DNA of 64,000 nt from Saccharothrix sp. NRRL B-16348 (lineage in GTDB: Bacteria > Actinomycetota > Actinomycetes > Mycobacteriales > Pseudonocardiaceae): positions 110,145 to 174,144 of the forward strand of contig NZ_LGED01000244.1 of NCBI RefSeq assembly GCF_001280085.1, given 5' to 3'. The position numbers were made by a program, and so were the translations under genes. Under the pieces are notes generated by a model. It did not search any database and was not told the DNA's origin. It saw nothing but the letters and a program-made list of their open reading frames with translations. Shown here piece by piece: positions 49,416-58,551 of the stretch (its first letter is position 1; each line of letters opens with the position of its first letter).

Positions 49416-49964
49416 GTGAAGCGGTGGGTGGTGGCAGTGGCGCTGGTCGGCCTGACCGGGTGCGCGGTGCCCGTGACGGGACAGCCGACGCCCGGCCCGA
49501 CGTCGTCGGTCGCCGGGGCCGAGCCCGAGGTCGTGCGCTGGATGAACAACTTCTGCGGCGTGGCGAAGTACATGATCGCCTCGGGCGGCGTGTCGTTCGA
49601 CCAGACGCAGACCGACCCGGTCGAGGCGAAGAAGTCGGTCAGCGACTCGCTCGGCCGCGTGATCGACGTGCTCGACGTCGTCCTGCACGACCTGGACGAG
49701 CTGACCCCGGCGCCGACGCCCGCCGCCGACACCGCGGTCGAGGTCATCAGCGAGCCGCTGACCAGGGCGCGGGACAAGTTCGTCTCCGCCAAGTCGACGG
49801 TCGACTCGGCGGCGGAGCTGACCACCGACGTGTTCTCCACCGTCATCCAGGACATGACCGAGGCCGTCACGGTGATGAACGAGGCCGTGGAGAAGATGGC
49901 CGTGGTCTCGCTGCCGGACGAGTTCCGCGACGCCGCGGGCCAGGCCGAGAACTGCGCGACCTAG
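49416..49964 (+). CDS. Putative lipoprotein of unknown function
   Basis: A 182-aa exported protein. The GTG at 49416 opens a lipoprotein signal (VKRWVVAVALVGLTGCAVP, Cys16). A short Pro/Thr linker is followed by a helical domain with NNFCGVAKYM at about 45 and a C-terminal Cys, which may form a disulfide. No family is recognised. It is divergent from the crotonase gene and precedes the LanM gene by about 150 bp, but no functional link is evident. Confidence 0.75.
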   Translation: MKRWVVAVALVGLTGCAVPVTGQPTPGPTSSVAGAEPEVVRWMNNFCGVAKYMIASGGVSFDQTQTDPVEAKKSVSDSLGRVIDVLDVVLHDLDELTPAPTPAADTAVEVISEPLTRARDKFVSAKSTVDSAAELTTDVFSTVIQDMTEAVTVMNEAVEKMAVVSLPDEFRDAAGQAENCAT

Positions 49965-50021
49965 CCCCACACCGTCCGTTCACCTGCCCGCAGTGTGCTG
50001 GTGACCTGCGACGGAGGCGGT

Positions 50022-50080
50022 TTCCGCACATGTGCGGCCTCGTGCGCCCACACCCGCAAATCTGGGGGCAGTGCCCCCAT
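50022..50080. promoter_or_regulatory. Hairpins upstream of the LanM gene
   Basis: CCGCACATGTGCGG (50024-50037) is a perfect palindrome and GGGGGCAGTGCCCCC (about 50066-50080) can form a 6-bp stem with a three-base loop. They lie 35-95 bp before the LanM start, in DNA of the same length as a typical leader. They may be operator and attenuator elements. Confidence 0.4.
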
Positions 50081-50134
50081 GTGCGCCGCGGCACGCCCGT
50101 GACACGTTGTGCGGCGTGTTCCCCTCCGCCGTAG
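50030..50134 (+). CDS. Possible 34-aa Cys-containing peptide overlapping the LanM start
   Basis: The frame begins ATG TGC GGC at 50030 and ends in TAG at 50132-50134. It encodes MCGLVRPHPQIWGQCPHVRR followed by GTPVTRCAACSPPP, with five Cys, two Thr and one Ser. GGAGG lies 12 bases upstream, rather far. It overlaps the LanM start by about 19 bp. It could be a lanthipeptide precursor or translational leader, but it has no recognisable leader peptide, so this is tentative. Confidence 0.25.
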   Translation: MCGLVRPHPQIWGQCPHVRRGTPVTRCAACSPPP

Positions 50135-53061
50135 ACCGGCCGCCCGCAGCGTGGTGGCTCAGCGGTGTGCGCGGGAACCCCCAAGAGCTGGTCGTCCCTC
50201 GTGGACGGCCCTCATGGGCCGCGTTCGTGGAACGCGCCACCACGACCGCGGCCCGTGCAGACTTCACCGGCGACAACCCGGACGCGCTCGACGAAGGCGA
50301 AGCCGAAGCCGACAACCCGGCCGAGGCGTTCGCGTTCGCGCTGAGACCCCTGGTGCGCGCGGCCGTCGCCCTCGACCCGCGGCTGGACGCCGACTTCGCC
50401 CGCGCGCTGGGCAAGCGGCTGGCCCGGATCGCCGCACGCACGCTCGTGCTGGAGCTGAACCTCGACCGGGTCGGCGGGCGGCTGGTCGGCGACACGCCGC
50501 GGGAGCGGTTCGCCGACTTCGTCCGGCACGTCGACCTGCCCGCGCTGTTCGCCCGGTACCCGGTGCTGGCCCGGCTGCTCGGCCAGGCCTGCCTGCACGC
50601 GGTCGAGGCGCACGGCGAGCTGCTGGACCGGTTCGCCGCCGACCGGCCGGAGATCGTGCGGACCCTGCTCGACGGCCGCGACCCCGGCCCGCTCGCGCAC
50701 GTGGAGACGGGTCGGGGCGACCCGCACGCGCGGGGCCGTTCGGTGGCCGTGCTGACCTTCGCCGACGGCCGCCGGGTGGTCTACAAGCCGCGGACCGTGG
50801 CGTTGCACCAGGCGTTCGCGGACCTGGTGACCTGGTTCGACGGGCACACCGGCCTGGACCTGCGGCTGCCGCGCGCCCTCGCCGGGCCCGGGCACGGGTG
50901 GCTGGAGTTCGTCGAGCACCGCCCGTGCGCGGACGTCACCGAGGTCGGTCGGTTCTACCAGCGGCTCGGCGCGCTGATCGCGCTGCTGTACGCGGTGGAC
51001 GGCACGGACATGCACTACGAGAACCTGATCGCGGCGGCCGACCAGCCGGTGCTCGTGGACGTGGAGACGTTGTTCCACCCCACGGTCGGCGCACCGGCGG
51101 ACCCGGCGGTCCGGGCGCTGGCCCGGTCCGTGCACCGCACCGCCGTGCTGCCCCGCGTGCTGCTGGGCGAGCACGGCGCGCTGGACGTCGGCGGCATGGG
51201 CGGTGGCCAAGGCGGCCTCGACGGCCACACCGACCGCCCACCGACCGAGGGCGTGGCGTGGCTGCACCCCGGCACCGACCGGATGCGCCTGGTGCGCAGG
51301 CCCGCGCCGCTGCCGCCCGCGCACAACCGGCCCGTGGTCAACGGGCGCGAGGCCGAGCCCGCCGACTACCAGGGCGCGCTGCTGGCCGGGTTCCGGATCG
51401 GCTACGACGCCCTCTACGACCACCGCGCCGAACTGCTCGGCCCGAACGGGCTGCTGCGCGGCTTCGCCGACCTGCCGGTGCGGTTCGTGCCGCGGATGAC
51501 CCAGCTGTACGTGACGCTGCTGGACGAGTCGACGCACCCGGACGCGGTGCGCGGCGCGTCGGCCCGCCAGGACATCCTCGACCTGCTGTGGGACGACTCG
51601 GCCGACGACGACGTGGCGCGCGCCCTGGTGCCGCACGAGATGCGCGACCTGTGGGCGGGCGACGTGCCGCTGTTCACCACCCGGCCGGGCAGCCGCGACG
51701 TGTGGACCTCGACCGGGCAGCGGCTGCCGGACCTGCTGCCGTCGTCCGCGCTGGACGCCGTCACGGCCAAGGTCGCCGCGCTGGACGAGGTGGACAAGCA
51801 CGACCAGCAGTGGCTGATCAGCGCCGGGCTGGCGAGCAGGCCGCGCCCGGTCGACCACCGCACGGGCCGCGGTGTCGCCGCGCCGGTGGAGGCGGGCATC
51901 CCCGATCCGCAACGGCTGCTGGTCGCCGCGTGCGGCATCGCCGACGAAGTGCTGGCGCACGCCACGACCGCCGACGGCCGGGTCAACTGGGTCGGTTTGG
52001 AGCTGGTCGACGACCGGCACTGGGCGGTCGCTCCGATGGGCGCGGGCCTGTCCAACGGCTACACCGGCGTCGCGCTGTTCCTGGCGCAGCTGGGCAAGCT
52101 CACCGGGGCCGCCCGGTACACCGAGTACGCGCGGGACGCGCTGCGGCCGATCCCCGGCCTGCTGGCCGCGTTCGCCGAGGACGCCGAGCTGGCCGCGGCC
52201 GTCGGCAGCGGGGCGTTCCACGGGCTGGGCGGCATCTCCTACGCCTTGGCACGGCTGGCGAACCTGCTCGACGACCGCGAGATCGACGACTGGCTGCGTG
52301 CCGCCGTGCGGATCGCGTCGGACGTCGAGCAGGTCGGCGAGGACCCGGCCAACGTGGTCGAGGGGTGGGCGGGCGGCCTGGCCGCGATGCTGGCGGTGCG
52401 GGCGGAGAGCGGACTGCCCGCCGCCGGGGCGCTGGCCCGCGCCTACGCCGACCGGCTGCTCACGGCCACTCCCGGCGGCGACGGTTTCGCCCGCGGCCGG
52501 GCGGGCGTCGGCTGGGCGTTGCTGCGCTACGCGCGCGCCGCGGCCGACCAGCGCTACGGTGTGGTCGGCCGCGCGAACCTGCGGGCCGACCAAGCGCTGC
52601 GGCAACGCCTGCTCGACGTGACCGAGGCGGACCACAGCTGGTGCTCCGGGCTCTCCGGCGCGGTGCTCGCGCACTGCGCGCACCCGGACCAGCCGGTCGA
52701 CGCGCACACCCTGCACCTCGACCGGTGCCTGAACGCCTTGGCGGTGCACGAACCGTTGCGAGACCTGAGCCTGTGCCACGGTGAGCTGGGCGTGATCGAG
52801 GCCCTGACCGTCCTCGCGGAACGCGGGCACGGTCTGGCCGCGGCCATGCAGACCCGGCGCGCGGGACTGGTCCTCGGCGCGCTCGACCAGTACGGAGCGC
52901 GCTGCGGCACGCCCGGTGGCGTGCCGTCGGCCGGTCTGCTCACCGGGCTGTCCGGCATCGGGTACGGCTTGCTCCGCCTGGGTTTCCCCGAGCAGGTGCC
53001 ATCGGTGCTCCTGCTCGGATCAACGCACGACATCCACCCCCTCGAGGAGAACACCCGATGA
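50116..53061 (+). CDS. lanM: Type 2 lanthipeptide synthetase LanM
   Basis: A 981-aa bifunctional enzyme. The N-terminal dehydratase domain (about 80-560, DUF4135) shows VLTFADGRRVVYKPR, and the catalytic GTDMHYENLI and VDVETLFHP segments; it phosphorylates and eliminates Ser/Thr. The C-terminal LanC-like cyclase (about 620-975) keeps all zinc ligands: WCSGLSG at about 843 and LCHGELG at about 885. GTG 50116 is chosen as it precedes the conserved PPAAWWLSG start; the frame is open to 50032. It overlaps the following 70-aa gene by four bases (ATGA). It should install dehydro-residues and (methyl)lanthionines on a precursor that is not certain here. Confidence 0.92.
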   Translation: MFPSAVDRPPAAWWLSGVRGNPQELVVPRGRPSWAAFVERATTTAARADFTGDNPDALDEGEAEADNPAEAFAFALRPLVRAAVALDPRLDADFARALGKRLARIAARTLVLELNLDRVGGRLVGDTPRERFADFVRHVDLPALFARYPVLARLLGQACLHAVEAHGELLDRFAADRPEIVRTLLDGRDPGPLAHVETGRGDPHARGRSVAVLTFADGRRVVYKPRTVALHQAFADLVTWFDGHTGLDLRLPRALAGPGHGWLEFVEHRPCADVTEVGRFYQRLGALIALLYAVDGTDMHYENLIAAADQPVLVDVETLFHPTVGAPADPAVRALARSVHRTAVLPRVLLGEHGALDVGGMGGGQGGLDGHTDRPPTEGVAWLHPGTDRMRLVRRPAPLPPAHNRPVVNGREAEPADYQGALLAGFRIGYDALYDHRAELLGPNGLLRGFADLPVRFVPRMTQLYVTLLDESTHPDAVRGASARQDILDLLWDDSADDDVARALVPHEMRDLWAGDVPLFTTRPGSRDVWTSTGQRLPDLLPSSALDAVTAKVAALDEVDKHDQQWLISAGLASRPRPVDHRTGRGVAAPVEAGIPDPQRLLVAACGIADEVLAHATTADGRVNWVGLELVDDRHWAVAPMGAGLSNGYTGVALFLAQLGKLTGAARYTEYARDALRPIPGLLAAFAEDAELAAAVGSGAFHGLGGISYALARLANLLDDREIDDWLRAAVRIASDVEQVGEDPANVVEGWAGGLAAMLAVRAESGLPAAGALARAYADRLLTATPGGDGFARGRAGVGWALLRYARAAADQRYGVVGRANLRADQALRQRLLDVTEADHSWCSGLSGAVLAHCAHPDQPVDAHTLHLDRCLNALAVHEPLRDLSLCHGELGVIEALTVLAERGHGLAAAMQTRRAGLVLGALDQYGARCGTPGGVPSAGLLTGLSGIGYGLLRLGFPEQVPSVLLLGSTHDIHPLEENTR

Positions 53062-53270
53062 ACGACGCCAACCGCGACGAGGTCACCACCTGGAGCGAAG
53101 ACCAGGACGGCGATCACCCCGCCGGGGAGATGGCGCTGTCCCGCAAGGCCAAGGCAGGCGCCCGCGCCCGCGCGCTGGCCGGCCTGACCCTGGCCGTCGG
53201 CGCGTACGCCGCGGTCGCCGTCGGCGAGAGCACCATGACCACGGTGAGCGCGCCGGGACTGCCCCTGTAA
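53058..53270 (+). CDS. Cys-free 70-aa peptide coupled to LanM (candidate precursor)
   Basis: The ATG overlaps the LanM stop (ATGA), so it is translated with the synthetase. Residues 1-25 are acidic (NDANRDEVTTWSEDQDGDHP), followed by a basic patch (SRKAKAGARARA), a hydrophobic helix (LAGLTLAVGAYAAVAVG) and a C-terminal tail ESTMTTVSAPGLPL. The tail has five Ser/Thr but the whole peptide has no Cys, so it could be dehydrated but could not form a lanthionine. It may be an unusual substrate, a two-peptide partner, or an accessory membrane peptide. A terminator follows directly. Confidence 0.75.
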   Translation: MNDANRDEVTTWSEDQDGDHPAGEMALSRKAKAGARARALAGLTLAVGAYAAVAVGESTMTTVSAPGLPL

Positions 53271-53292
53271 CCAGGCTTCGCCCCGCCGCCGG

Positions 53293-53327
53293 ACTGCCCG
53301 CCCACACTGGGGGTGCGGGCAGTTTGG
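53293..53327 (+). terminator. Terminator after the LanM-peptide operon
   Basis: ACTGCCCG (53293-53300) pairs with CGGGCAGT (53316-53323), with CCAC/GTG pairing inside, followed by TTTGG. It closes the lanM operon before the LAL regulator gene. Confidence 0.75.
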
Positions 53328-53360
53328 CATGCGGCCGATCGGCTTGACTAAGGTCGGCCC

Positions 53361-56285
53361 ATGCACACCCGCGCGCCGGTCGTGGTCGGCCGCGACGAAG
53401 AACTCCGCGTGCTCGACCGCATGCTGGCCGACGCCGGCGCCCACCGGGGCCGGGCCGTGTTCCTCGTCGGCGAGCCGGGCATCGGGAAGACCCGGTTGGC
53501 GCGCTTCGCCGCCGGCGCCGCGTTCGACCGCGGCATGCGGGTGCTGCGCGGTCGCGGGAGCACGATCGGGCCTATCGTGCCGTTCCGGCCGCTGGCCGAG
53601 GCCCTGATGTCGCTGCTGCGCGCGGGAGACGGCCTCAACCTGCGCGAACTGGGCCCGTACCAGTCGGCGCTGGGCAGGTTGGCGCCGGAGTGGGGCACCG
53701 AGGAGCAGCGGCCCGCGCACTCCGTGCTGGTGCTCGCCGAGGCCGTGCTGCGGCTGCTGGCCGTCGTCGGCCGCACGCAGCCGTGCCTGCTGGTGCTGGA
53801 GGACCTGCACGACGCGGACGCCGAGACGCTGGCCGTCGTCGACTACCTGGTGGACAACCTCGACCAGGCGCCCGCCGCGCTCCTGGTGACCACGCGCGCC
53901 GACCCCGGCCCCACGCTGGACGTGGTCCGGTTGGCCGCGCAACGGCAGGCGGGCGTGCTGATGGAGCTGCGCCGGTTGGACGAACGCCAGGTGCGCCGGA
54001 TGGTGGGCCTGTGCCTGGAGGCGGAGGACCACGAGGTGCCGCCCGAGGTCGTGCGACGGCTGTGGGCCGACAGCGCGGGCAACCCGTTCGTGGTCGAGGA
54101 GATGCTGCACGGCCTGGTGAACGGCGGCCTGCTGGTGCGCGGGCCGGTCGGCTGGCAGGTGCTCGGCGAACTGCGCATCGACGTCCCGTCGGCGCTGGTG
54201 CGGTTGATCGCGCACCGCACCGACCGGCTGGGTCCGCAGGGTCGCGAGGTGCTGTCGGTGGCGGCCGTGCTCGGCCACCGGTTCCCGCTGTCGGTGCTGC
54301 GGCGGGTGACCGGCATGGACGACCGGGCCCTGCTGTCGCACCTGCACGCCGGCGTGGCCGCGCAGCTCGTCACACCGGACGAGCCGGTGCCCGACTGGTA
54401 CGCGTTCCGGCACCCGCTGACCGCCGAGGCGCTGCTGGCGCAGCTGCCGCCGCCGCACCGGGCGGAGCTGGCGCGCCGGACCGCCGACGCCGTGCGGGAG
54501 CTGCACCCCGGCCTGCCGGGCGAGTGGTGCGCGCTGGTGGCGTCGCTGCGGCTGGACGCCGGGCAGACCGCGGAGGCGGGCGCGCTGCTGGCGGAGGCGG
54601 GCCGGCGGGCGCTGGCCGACGGCGCGGCCGGGTCGGCGGTGCGGCTGCTCGACCACGCGCACCGGCTGCTGGCGAGCGAGGTGGACGTGACGGTCCGCGC
54701 CGACGTGCTGGACTCGCTGCTGCCCGCGCTCGCCGAGGCCGGCCAGTTCGAGCGGGCGTTCGCGCTGGTCGACGCGGTGGCCGAGCTGAGCGCGGCCGGG
54801 TTGGGCCGGGTCCGGCGGGCCGAGCTGCACACCAAGCTGGCGCAGGTCGCCAACACCGCGGGCCGGTGGACCGACGGCATGGCGCACGTAGACACGGCAC
54901 GCGCGCTGCTCGGCGCGGACGCGACCGACGAGCACACCGCGCGGCTCGACGCCGTGGCCGCGTTCCTGACGTTGAACCTGGAGGTGCCGGACCGGATCGA
55001 GTCGGCCGAGTTCCTGGCCAGGCGCGCGGCCGACGCGGCGAAGCGGGTGCCGCTGCCCGAGGTGGGCTGCGAGACGTGGCAGCTGCTCGGCGTGCTGGCG
55101 CGCGACCGCGACCTGGCCGAGGCGACCGAGTGCTTCAGCCGGGCGCGGGCGCTGGCCGAGGAGCACGGGCTGCCCATCCAGCGGGCGTACGCGGTGATCC
55201 GGCAGGCCGGGCTCGACTGGCTCGCCGAGGGCAAGGCGGCGGAGCTGGCCGAGGCGCGGGAGGAGGCGTTGCTGATCGGCGCGATCAGCGTCGCCTACAA
55301 CGTGGACTCGATCCTCGGGCTGGACGCCGTGCTGCGCGGGCAGTTCGACGCCGCGGCCGAGCGGCTGACCAGGATCGTCGCGGACACCCGGCGGCTGCAG
55401 CTGCGGAACCTGACCCTGTACGGGTTGATGGCGCAGGCGACGGCGGCGGCGCACCAGGGCAGGCGGGCCGAGATGGACGCGGCGATCGAGGCGTTCGACG
55501 AGGTCGGCGGCGTCGGCTCGCAGGAACGGCCGCTGTGCTTCGGGTTGGCGCGGGCGTTCTGCGCGCTGCTGGAGGAGGACCGCGCGGCGGCCGGGCACGA
55601 CCTGGCGCGGGCGATCGCGTACGAAGCGGAGACGCCGACCGTGTACCACCTGTCCGGCAGGCACGGGCTGAAGCTGCTGCTGGACGCGGTGTCGGGCGCG
55701 TTGGACCTGGACGCCTACCGGGTGGTGACGCGGTCGGCGGCGGCGCAGATGCGCTGGAACCGGGGGTTCGCGCAGTTCGCCCTGGCCGTGCTGCTCGGCA
55801 GGCTCGGCCGGGACGCGGAGGCGGCGCAGGCCGTGCGCGCGGGCCGCGAGGCGGCGGCGATCCACCCGCTGGCCAGGCACCTGGGGCTGCGGCTGGTGGC
55901 CGAGGCGGCGGTGGCCGACGGGTGGGGCGAGCCGATCGCCTGGCTGCGCGGCGCGGAGGAGTACTTCCACCAGGCCGGTCACGCCGCCGTGGCCAGCGCG
56001 TGCCGCGGGCTGCTGCGGCAGGTGGGCGCGTCGGTGCCGCAGCGGCGGACCGGGTCCGACCAGGTGCCGCGCGAGCTGCGGGCGCTGGGCGTGACCGTGC
56101 GGGAGTTCGAGGTGTTCCGGCTGCTGGCGGGCCGCCTGGGGAACAAGGCGATCGCCACCCGGCTGCACATCTCGCCGCGCACGGTGGAGAAGCACGTGGC
56201 GAGCCTGATCACGAAGACCGCGCAGCCGGACCGGGAGTCGCTGAGCGCGTTCGCCGCGTCGCTCGGACCCGCCGACCGGCCCTAG
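53361..56285 (+). CDS. LuxR family ATP-binding regulator (LAL type)
   Basis: A 974-aa large regulator. Walker A FLVGEPGIGKTRLA is at about 34-47 and Walker B LLVLEDLHDAD at about 143-153. The middle about 400-850 is helical, TPR-like. The C-terminal LuxR HTH is at about 910-965 (REFEVFRLLAGRLGNKAIATRL, HISPRTVEKHVASLI). ATG 53361 follows AAGGTCGG. LAL regulators often activate secondary-metabolite clusters; its position just after the lanM operon makes that operon a candidate target. The ligand is unknown. Confidence 0.92.
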   Translation: MHTRAPVVVGRDEELRVLDRMLADAGAHRGRAVFLVGEPGIGKTRLARFAAGAAFDRGMRVLRGRGSTIGPIVPFRPLAEALMSLLRAGDGLNLRELGPYQSALGRLAPEWGTEEQRPAHSVLVLAEAVLRLLAVVGRTQPCLLVLEDLHDADAETLAVVDYLVDNLDQAPAALLVTTRADPGPTLDVVRLAAQRQAGVLMELRRLDERQVRRMVGLCLEAEDHEVPPEVVRRLWADSAGNPFVVEEMLHGLVNGGLLVRGPVGWQVLGELRIDVPSALVRLIAHRTDRLGPQGREVLSVAAVLGHRFPLSVLRRVTGMDDRALLSHLHAGVAAQLVTPDEPVPDWYAFRHPLTAEALLAQLPPPHRAELARRTADAVRELHPGLPGEWCALVASLRLDAGQTAEAGALLAEAGRRALADGAAGSAVRLLDHAHRLLASEVDVTVRADVLDSLLPALAEAGQFERAFALVDAVAELSAAGLGRVRRAELHTKLAQVANTAGRWTDGMAHVDTARALLGADATDEHTARLDAVAAFLTLNLEVPDRIESAEFLARRAADAAKRVPLPEVGCETWQLLGVLARDRDLAEATECFSRARALAEEHGLPIQRAYAVIRQAGLDWLAEGKAAELAEAREEALLIGAISVAYNVDSILGLDAVLRGQFDAAAERLTRIVADTRRLQLRNLTLYGLMAQATAAAHQGRRAEMDAAIEAFDEVGGVGSQERPLCFGLARAFCALLEEDRAAAGHDLARAIAYEAETPTVYHLSGRHGLKLLLDAVSGALDLDAYRVVTRSAAAQMRWNRGFAQFALAVLLGRLGRDAEAAQAVRAGREAAAIHPLARHLGLRLVAEAAVADGWGEPIAWLRGAEEYFHQAGHAAVASACRGLLRQVGASVPQRRTGSDQVPRELRALGVTVREFEVFRLLAGRLGNKAIATRLHISPRTVEKHVASLITKTAQPDRESLSAFAASLGPADRP

Positions 56286-56318
56286 CAAGGCGGTGGCCGG
56301 TCCGTTAGACCTGGTGCG

Positions 56319-57032
56319 GTGAGAATCCTGGTGGCAGTGGCGCTGATGATGGCTCTTGGCGGCGGGGTGGCGCAGGCCTCCCCCGAAGCACCGGAGGCCG
56401 GAGCAACGGACACGACTCGCGGGCCGTGCGCCTACACGGTGACGCCCGACGAGCCGGCCGCCCGCCCCGTGCCGCTGCCGCCCGACCCGCGGCACACGCC
56501 CGACCGCGGTCACCCCGAGGTGCTGCTCGAGACCAACCAGGGCCCCGTGCCGCTCGTGCTGGACCGCGCGCAGGCGCCGTGCACCGTGCAGAGCTTCCTG
56601 CACCTCGTGCGGAAGAAGTTCTACGACGACACGACGTGCCACCGGCTGACGGCGTACCCGACGTTGAAGGTGCTGCAGTGCGGCGACCCGTCCGACACCG
56701 GTGAGGGCGGTCCGGGCTACAAGTACAAGGACGAGCTGCCCACCGACCTGGAGCCCGCCCCGAACGACCCGACGGGCCTGCGCCGCGTCTACCCGCGCGG
56801 CACCCTGGCCATGGCCAACGCGGGCCCGGCCACCAACGGCAGCCAGTTCTTCCTGGTCACGTCGGATTCCGTGCTGCGGCCCAACTACACCGTCTTCGGC
56901 CGCATCACGCCCGCCGGGCTCGCCACCCTGGACAAGGTCGCCGCCGGCGGCATCGTGCCGAACCCGGACAGCGAGGTCGACGGCCGCCCGGCGCTGACCA
57001 CGGACATCGAGCGGGCCAAGCGCACCTGCTAG
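56319..57032 (+). CDS. Secreted cyclophilin-type peptidyl-prolyl isomerase
   Basis: A 237-aa exported PPIase. The GTG start opens a signal peptide (RILVAVALMMALGGGVAQA). The cyclophilin domain is at about 65-235: KKFYDDTTCHRLT with the catalytic Arg, GTLAMANAGPATNGSQFFLVTSD with the Gln-Phe-Phe active-site strand, and NYTVFGRIT. Four Cys suggest disulfides outside the cell. It would assist folding of exported proteins. It converges with the next lipoprotein gene, nine bases away. Confidence 0.93.
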   Translation: MRILVAVALMMALGGGVAQASPEAPEAGATDTTRGPCAYTVTPDEPAARPVPLPPDPRHTPDRGHPEVLLETNQGPVPLVLDRAQAPCTVQSFLHLVRKKFYDDTTCHRLTAYPTLKVLQCGDPSDTGEGGPGYKYKDELPTDLEPAPNDPTGLRRVYPRGTLAMANAGPATNGSQFFLVTSDSVLRPNYTVFGRITPAGLATLDKVAAGGIVPNPDSEVDGRPALTTDIERAKRTC

Positions 57033-57041
57033 GGCCTGGCG

Positions 57042-57767
57042 CTAAGAGGTGGGCGCGGACACCCGGATGTCGGCGTTCCAGTCGGTGAAGCGGTGCAGGG
57101 TGCGCTGGAAGACGTTGTCCTCCAACGTCTTCAGCACCTGCTCCACCCGCACCGGCAGGTCACCCGGGCCCACCCACACGGTGGCGGACGCGGTGAACCC
57201 CGACTCGTAGGCCGCCATCAGCTGGGCGCGCTGGGAGCTGTCGATCGTCCGCTCCGCCTGCTGGTGCAGGTCGACCAGCAGGGTGTAGCGGCGCGTCGGC
57301 ACGCCGTCGAGCTCTTCCTCGACCTTCTTCACCAGCAGGCTGCCCGCCAGCGCCTCGACCACCGACGCCGGGTCCACCTCGTCGGCCAGGCCGGCGACCG
57401 TGGTGTCCGCCCGCACGGGCGCGCGGTCGGCCAGGTCGAGCCTGGTCCACGTGCCGCCGTCGGCGCGGGAGTAGCCGGCGTCGGCCAGCACGACCACCTC
57501 GGTGGACGAGTCCTGCCGCAACGACACCAGCCTGCCCTCACGGGCGCGCAGCAGGCCGCCGTCGAGCGTGACGCGCAGCCCGGTCATCGTGGTCTCGGCC
57601 TCGAACCGGACGGACCGCTGCTCGTCGGCGCGGGCGGCCAGGCTCGTGATCAACGTGGCGCTGTCGTCCACCACCGGGCCGAGGGTCGGGGCCGGCAGGG
57701 CTGTCCGCTCCGCGCAGCCCGCCAGTGCGACCCCGGCCAGCACCAACGCGACGACGGACCTGCGCAT
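57042..57767 (-). CDS. Putative lipoprotein, LppX/LprG-like fold
   Basis: A 241-aa lipoprotein with signal VVALVLAGVALAGCAE (Cys18). The remainder has alternating beta strands (SVRFEAETTMTGLRVTLDG, RYTLLVDLHQQAERT) typical of the hydrophobic-ligand-binding LppX/LprAFG fold of actinobacteria. ATG 57767 has GGGGGGAGAC immediately upstream, better than the upstream in-frame ATG. Its ligand is unknown. It is divergent from the MOSC gene. Confidence 0.82.
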   Translation of the reverse strand: MRRSVVALVLAGVALAGCAERTALPAPTLGPVVDDSATLITSLAARADEQRSVRFEAETTMTGLRVTLDGGLLRAREGRLVSLRQDSSTEVVVLADAGYSRADGGTWTRLDLADRAPVRADTTVAGLADEVDPASVVEALAGSLLVKKVEEELDGVPTRRYTLLVDLHQQAERTIDSSQRAQLMAAYESGFTASATVWVGPGDLPVRVEQVLKTLEDNVFQRTLHRFTDWNADIRVSAPTS

Positions 57768-57862
57768 GTCTCCCCCCACGGACGGTGAACAACGCCATCC
57801 TCCCCCACCGGCGACCGATAAGGAGTGCGAACCCCGAAAGTGCCTCGGCTACCGTCGTGGGC

Positions 57863-58516
57863 ATGCCTCACGTGCTCTCCGTCAACGTCGGTTCCCGCGT
57901 CGAGTTCGACCAGGCCGACGTCGGCCACACCGGTATCGGCAAGCGCCCGGTGCCCGGTCCCGTGGACGTCCGCGCACCCGGTCCGGGTGGCAGCGGCGTC
58001 GTCGGCGACCACATCTCCGACGGGCGCCACCACGGTGGCGGTGACCAGGCCGTTTACGCCTACGCGCGGGAGGACCTGGACACGTGGTCGGTGGAGCTGG
58101 GTCGTGACGACCTGCGGCCCGGGCTGTTCGGCGAGAACCTGACCACGGTGGGCCTCGACGTGTGCGGTGCGCGGATCGGCGAGCGGTGGCGGATCGGCGG
58201 GGTGCTGCTCCAGGCGACCGCGCCGCGCGTGCCGTGCCGGACGTTCGCCGGGGTGATGGAGGAGGACAGGTGGGTGAAAACGTTCACTCGACGTGGGCTT
58301 CCCGGCACGTACTTCCGCGTCCTGGAGCCCGGCACGATCACTGCGGGTGACGAGGTCACGATCGAGCACCGGCCCGACCACGACGTCACGATCGCGCTCG
58401 CGTTCCGCGCGTTGACGCTGGAGCCGGCGTTGCTGCGGGGTCTGCTGGCGGCCGGCGACGACCTGCCCGAGAACCTGCGACGCCGGGTCGAACGGCGGGC
58501 GTTCGACCCGGCGTAG
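57863..58516 (+). CDS. MOSC domain protein
   Basis: A 217-aa protein of the MOSC superfamily (YiiM-like), the family of molybdenum-cofactor sulfurase C-terminal domains. GVVGDHISDGRHHGGGDQAVYAY at about 50-72 and GLFGENLTTVG at about 90 are signature segments, and the conserved Cys is in PRVPCRTFAG at about 125. YiiM-type members reduce N-hydroxylated compounds with molybdenum cofactor bound to that Cys. The ATG at 57863 is supported by the start of the conserved HVLSVNVG strand. Confidence 0.9.
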   Translation: MPHVLSVNVGSRVEFDQADVGHTGIGKRPVPGPVDVRAPGPGGSGVVGDHISDGRHHGGGDQAVYAYAREDLDTWSVELGRDDLRPGLFGENLTTVGLDVCGARIGERWRIGGVLLQATAPRVPCRTFAGVMEEDRWVKTFTRRGLPGTYFRVLEPGTITAGDEVTIEHRPDHDVTIALAFRALTLEPALLRGLLAAGDDLPENLRRRVERRAFDPA

Positions 58517-58551
58517 CCGCGCTCGCGGCGGCCGTCGGCGGCTCGCGGCGC

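Noticed and set aside
52554..56642. 1362-codon minus-strand frame opposite the LAL regulator
   Set aside because: Shadow of a clear LuxR/ATPase gene with no recognisable motif.
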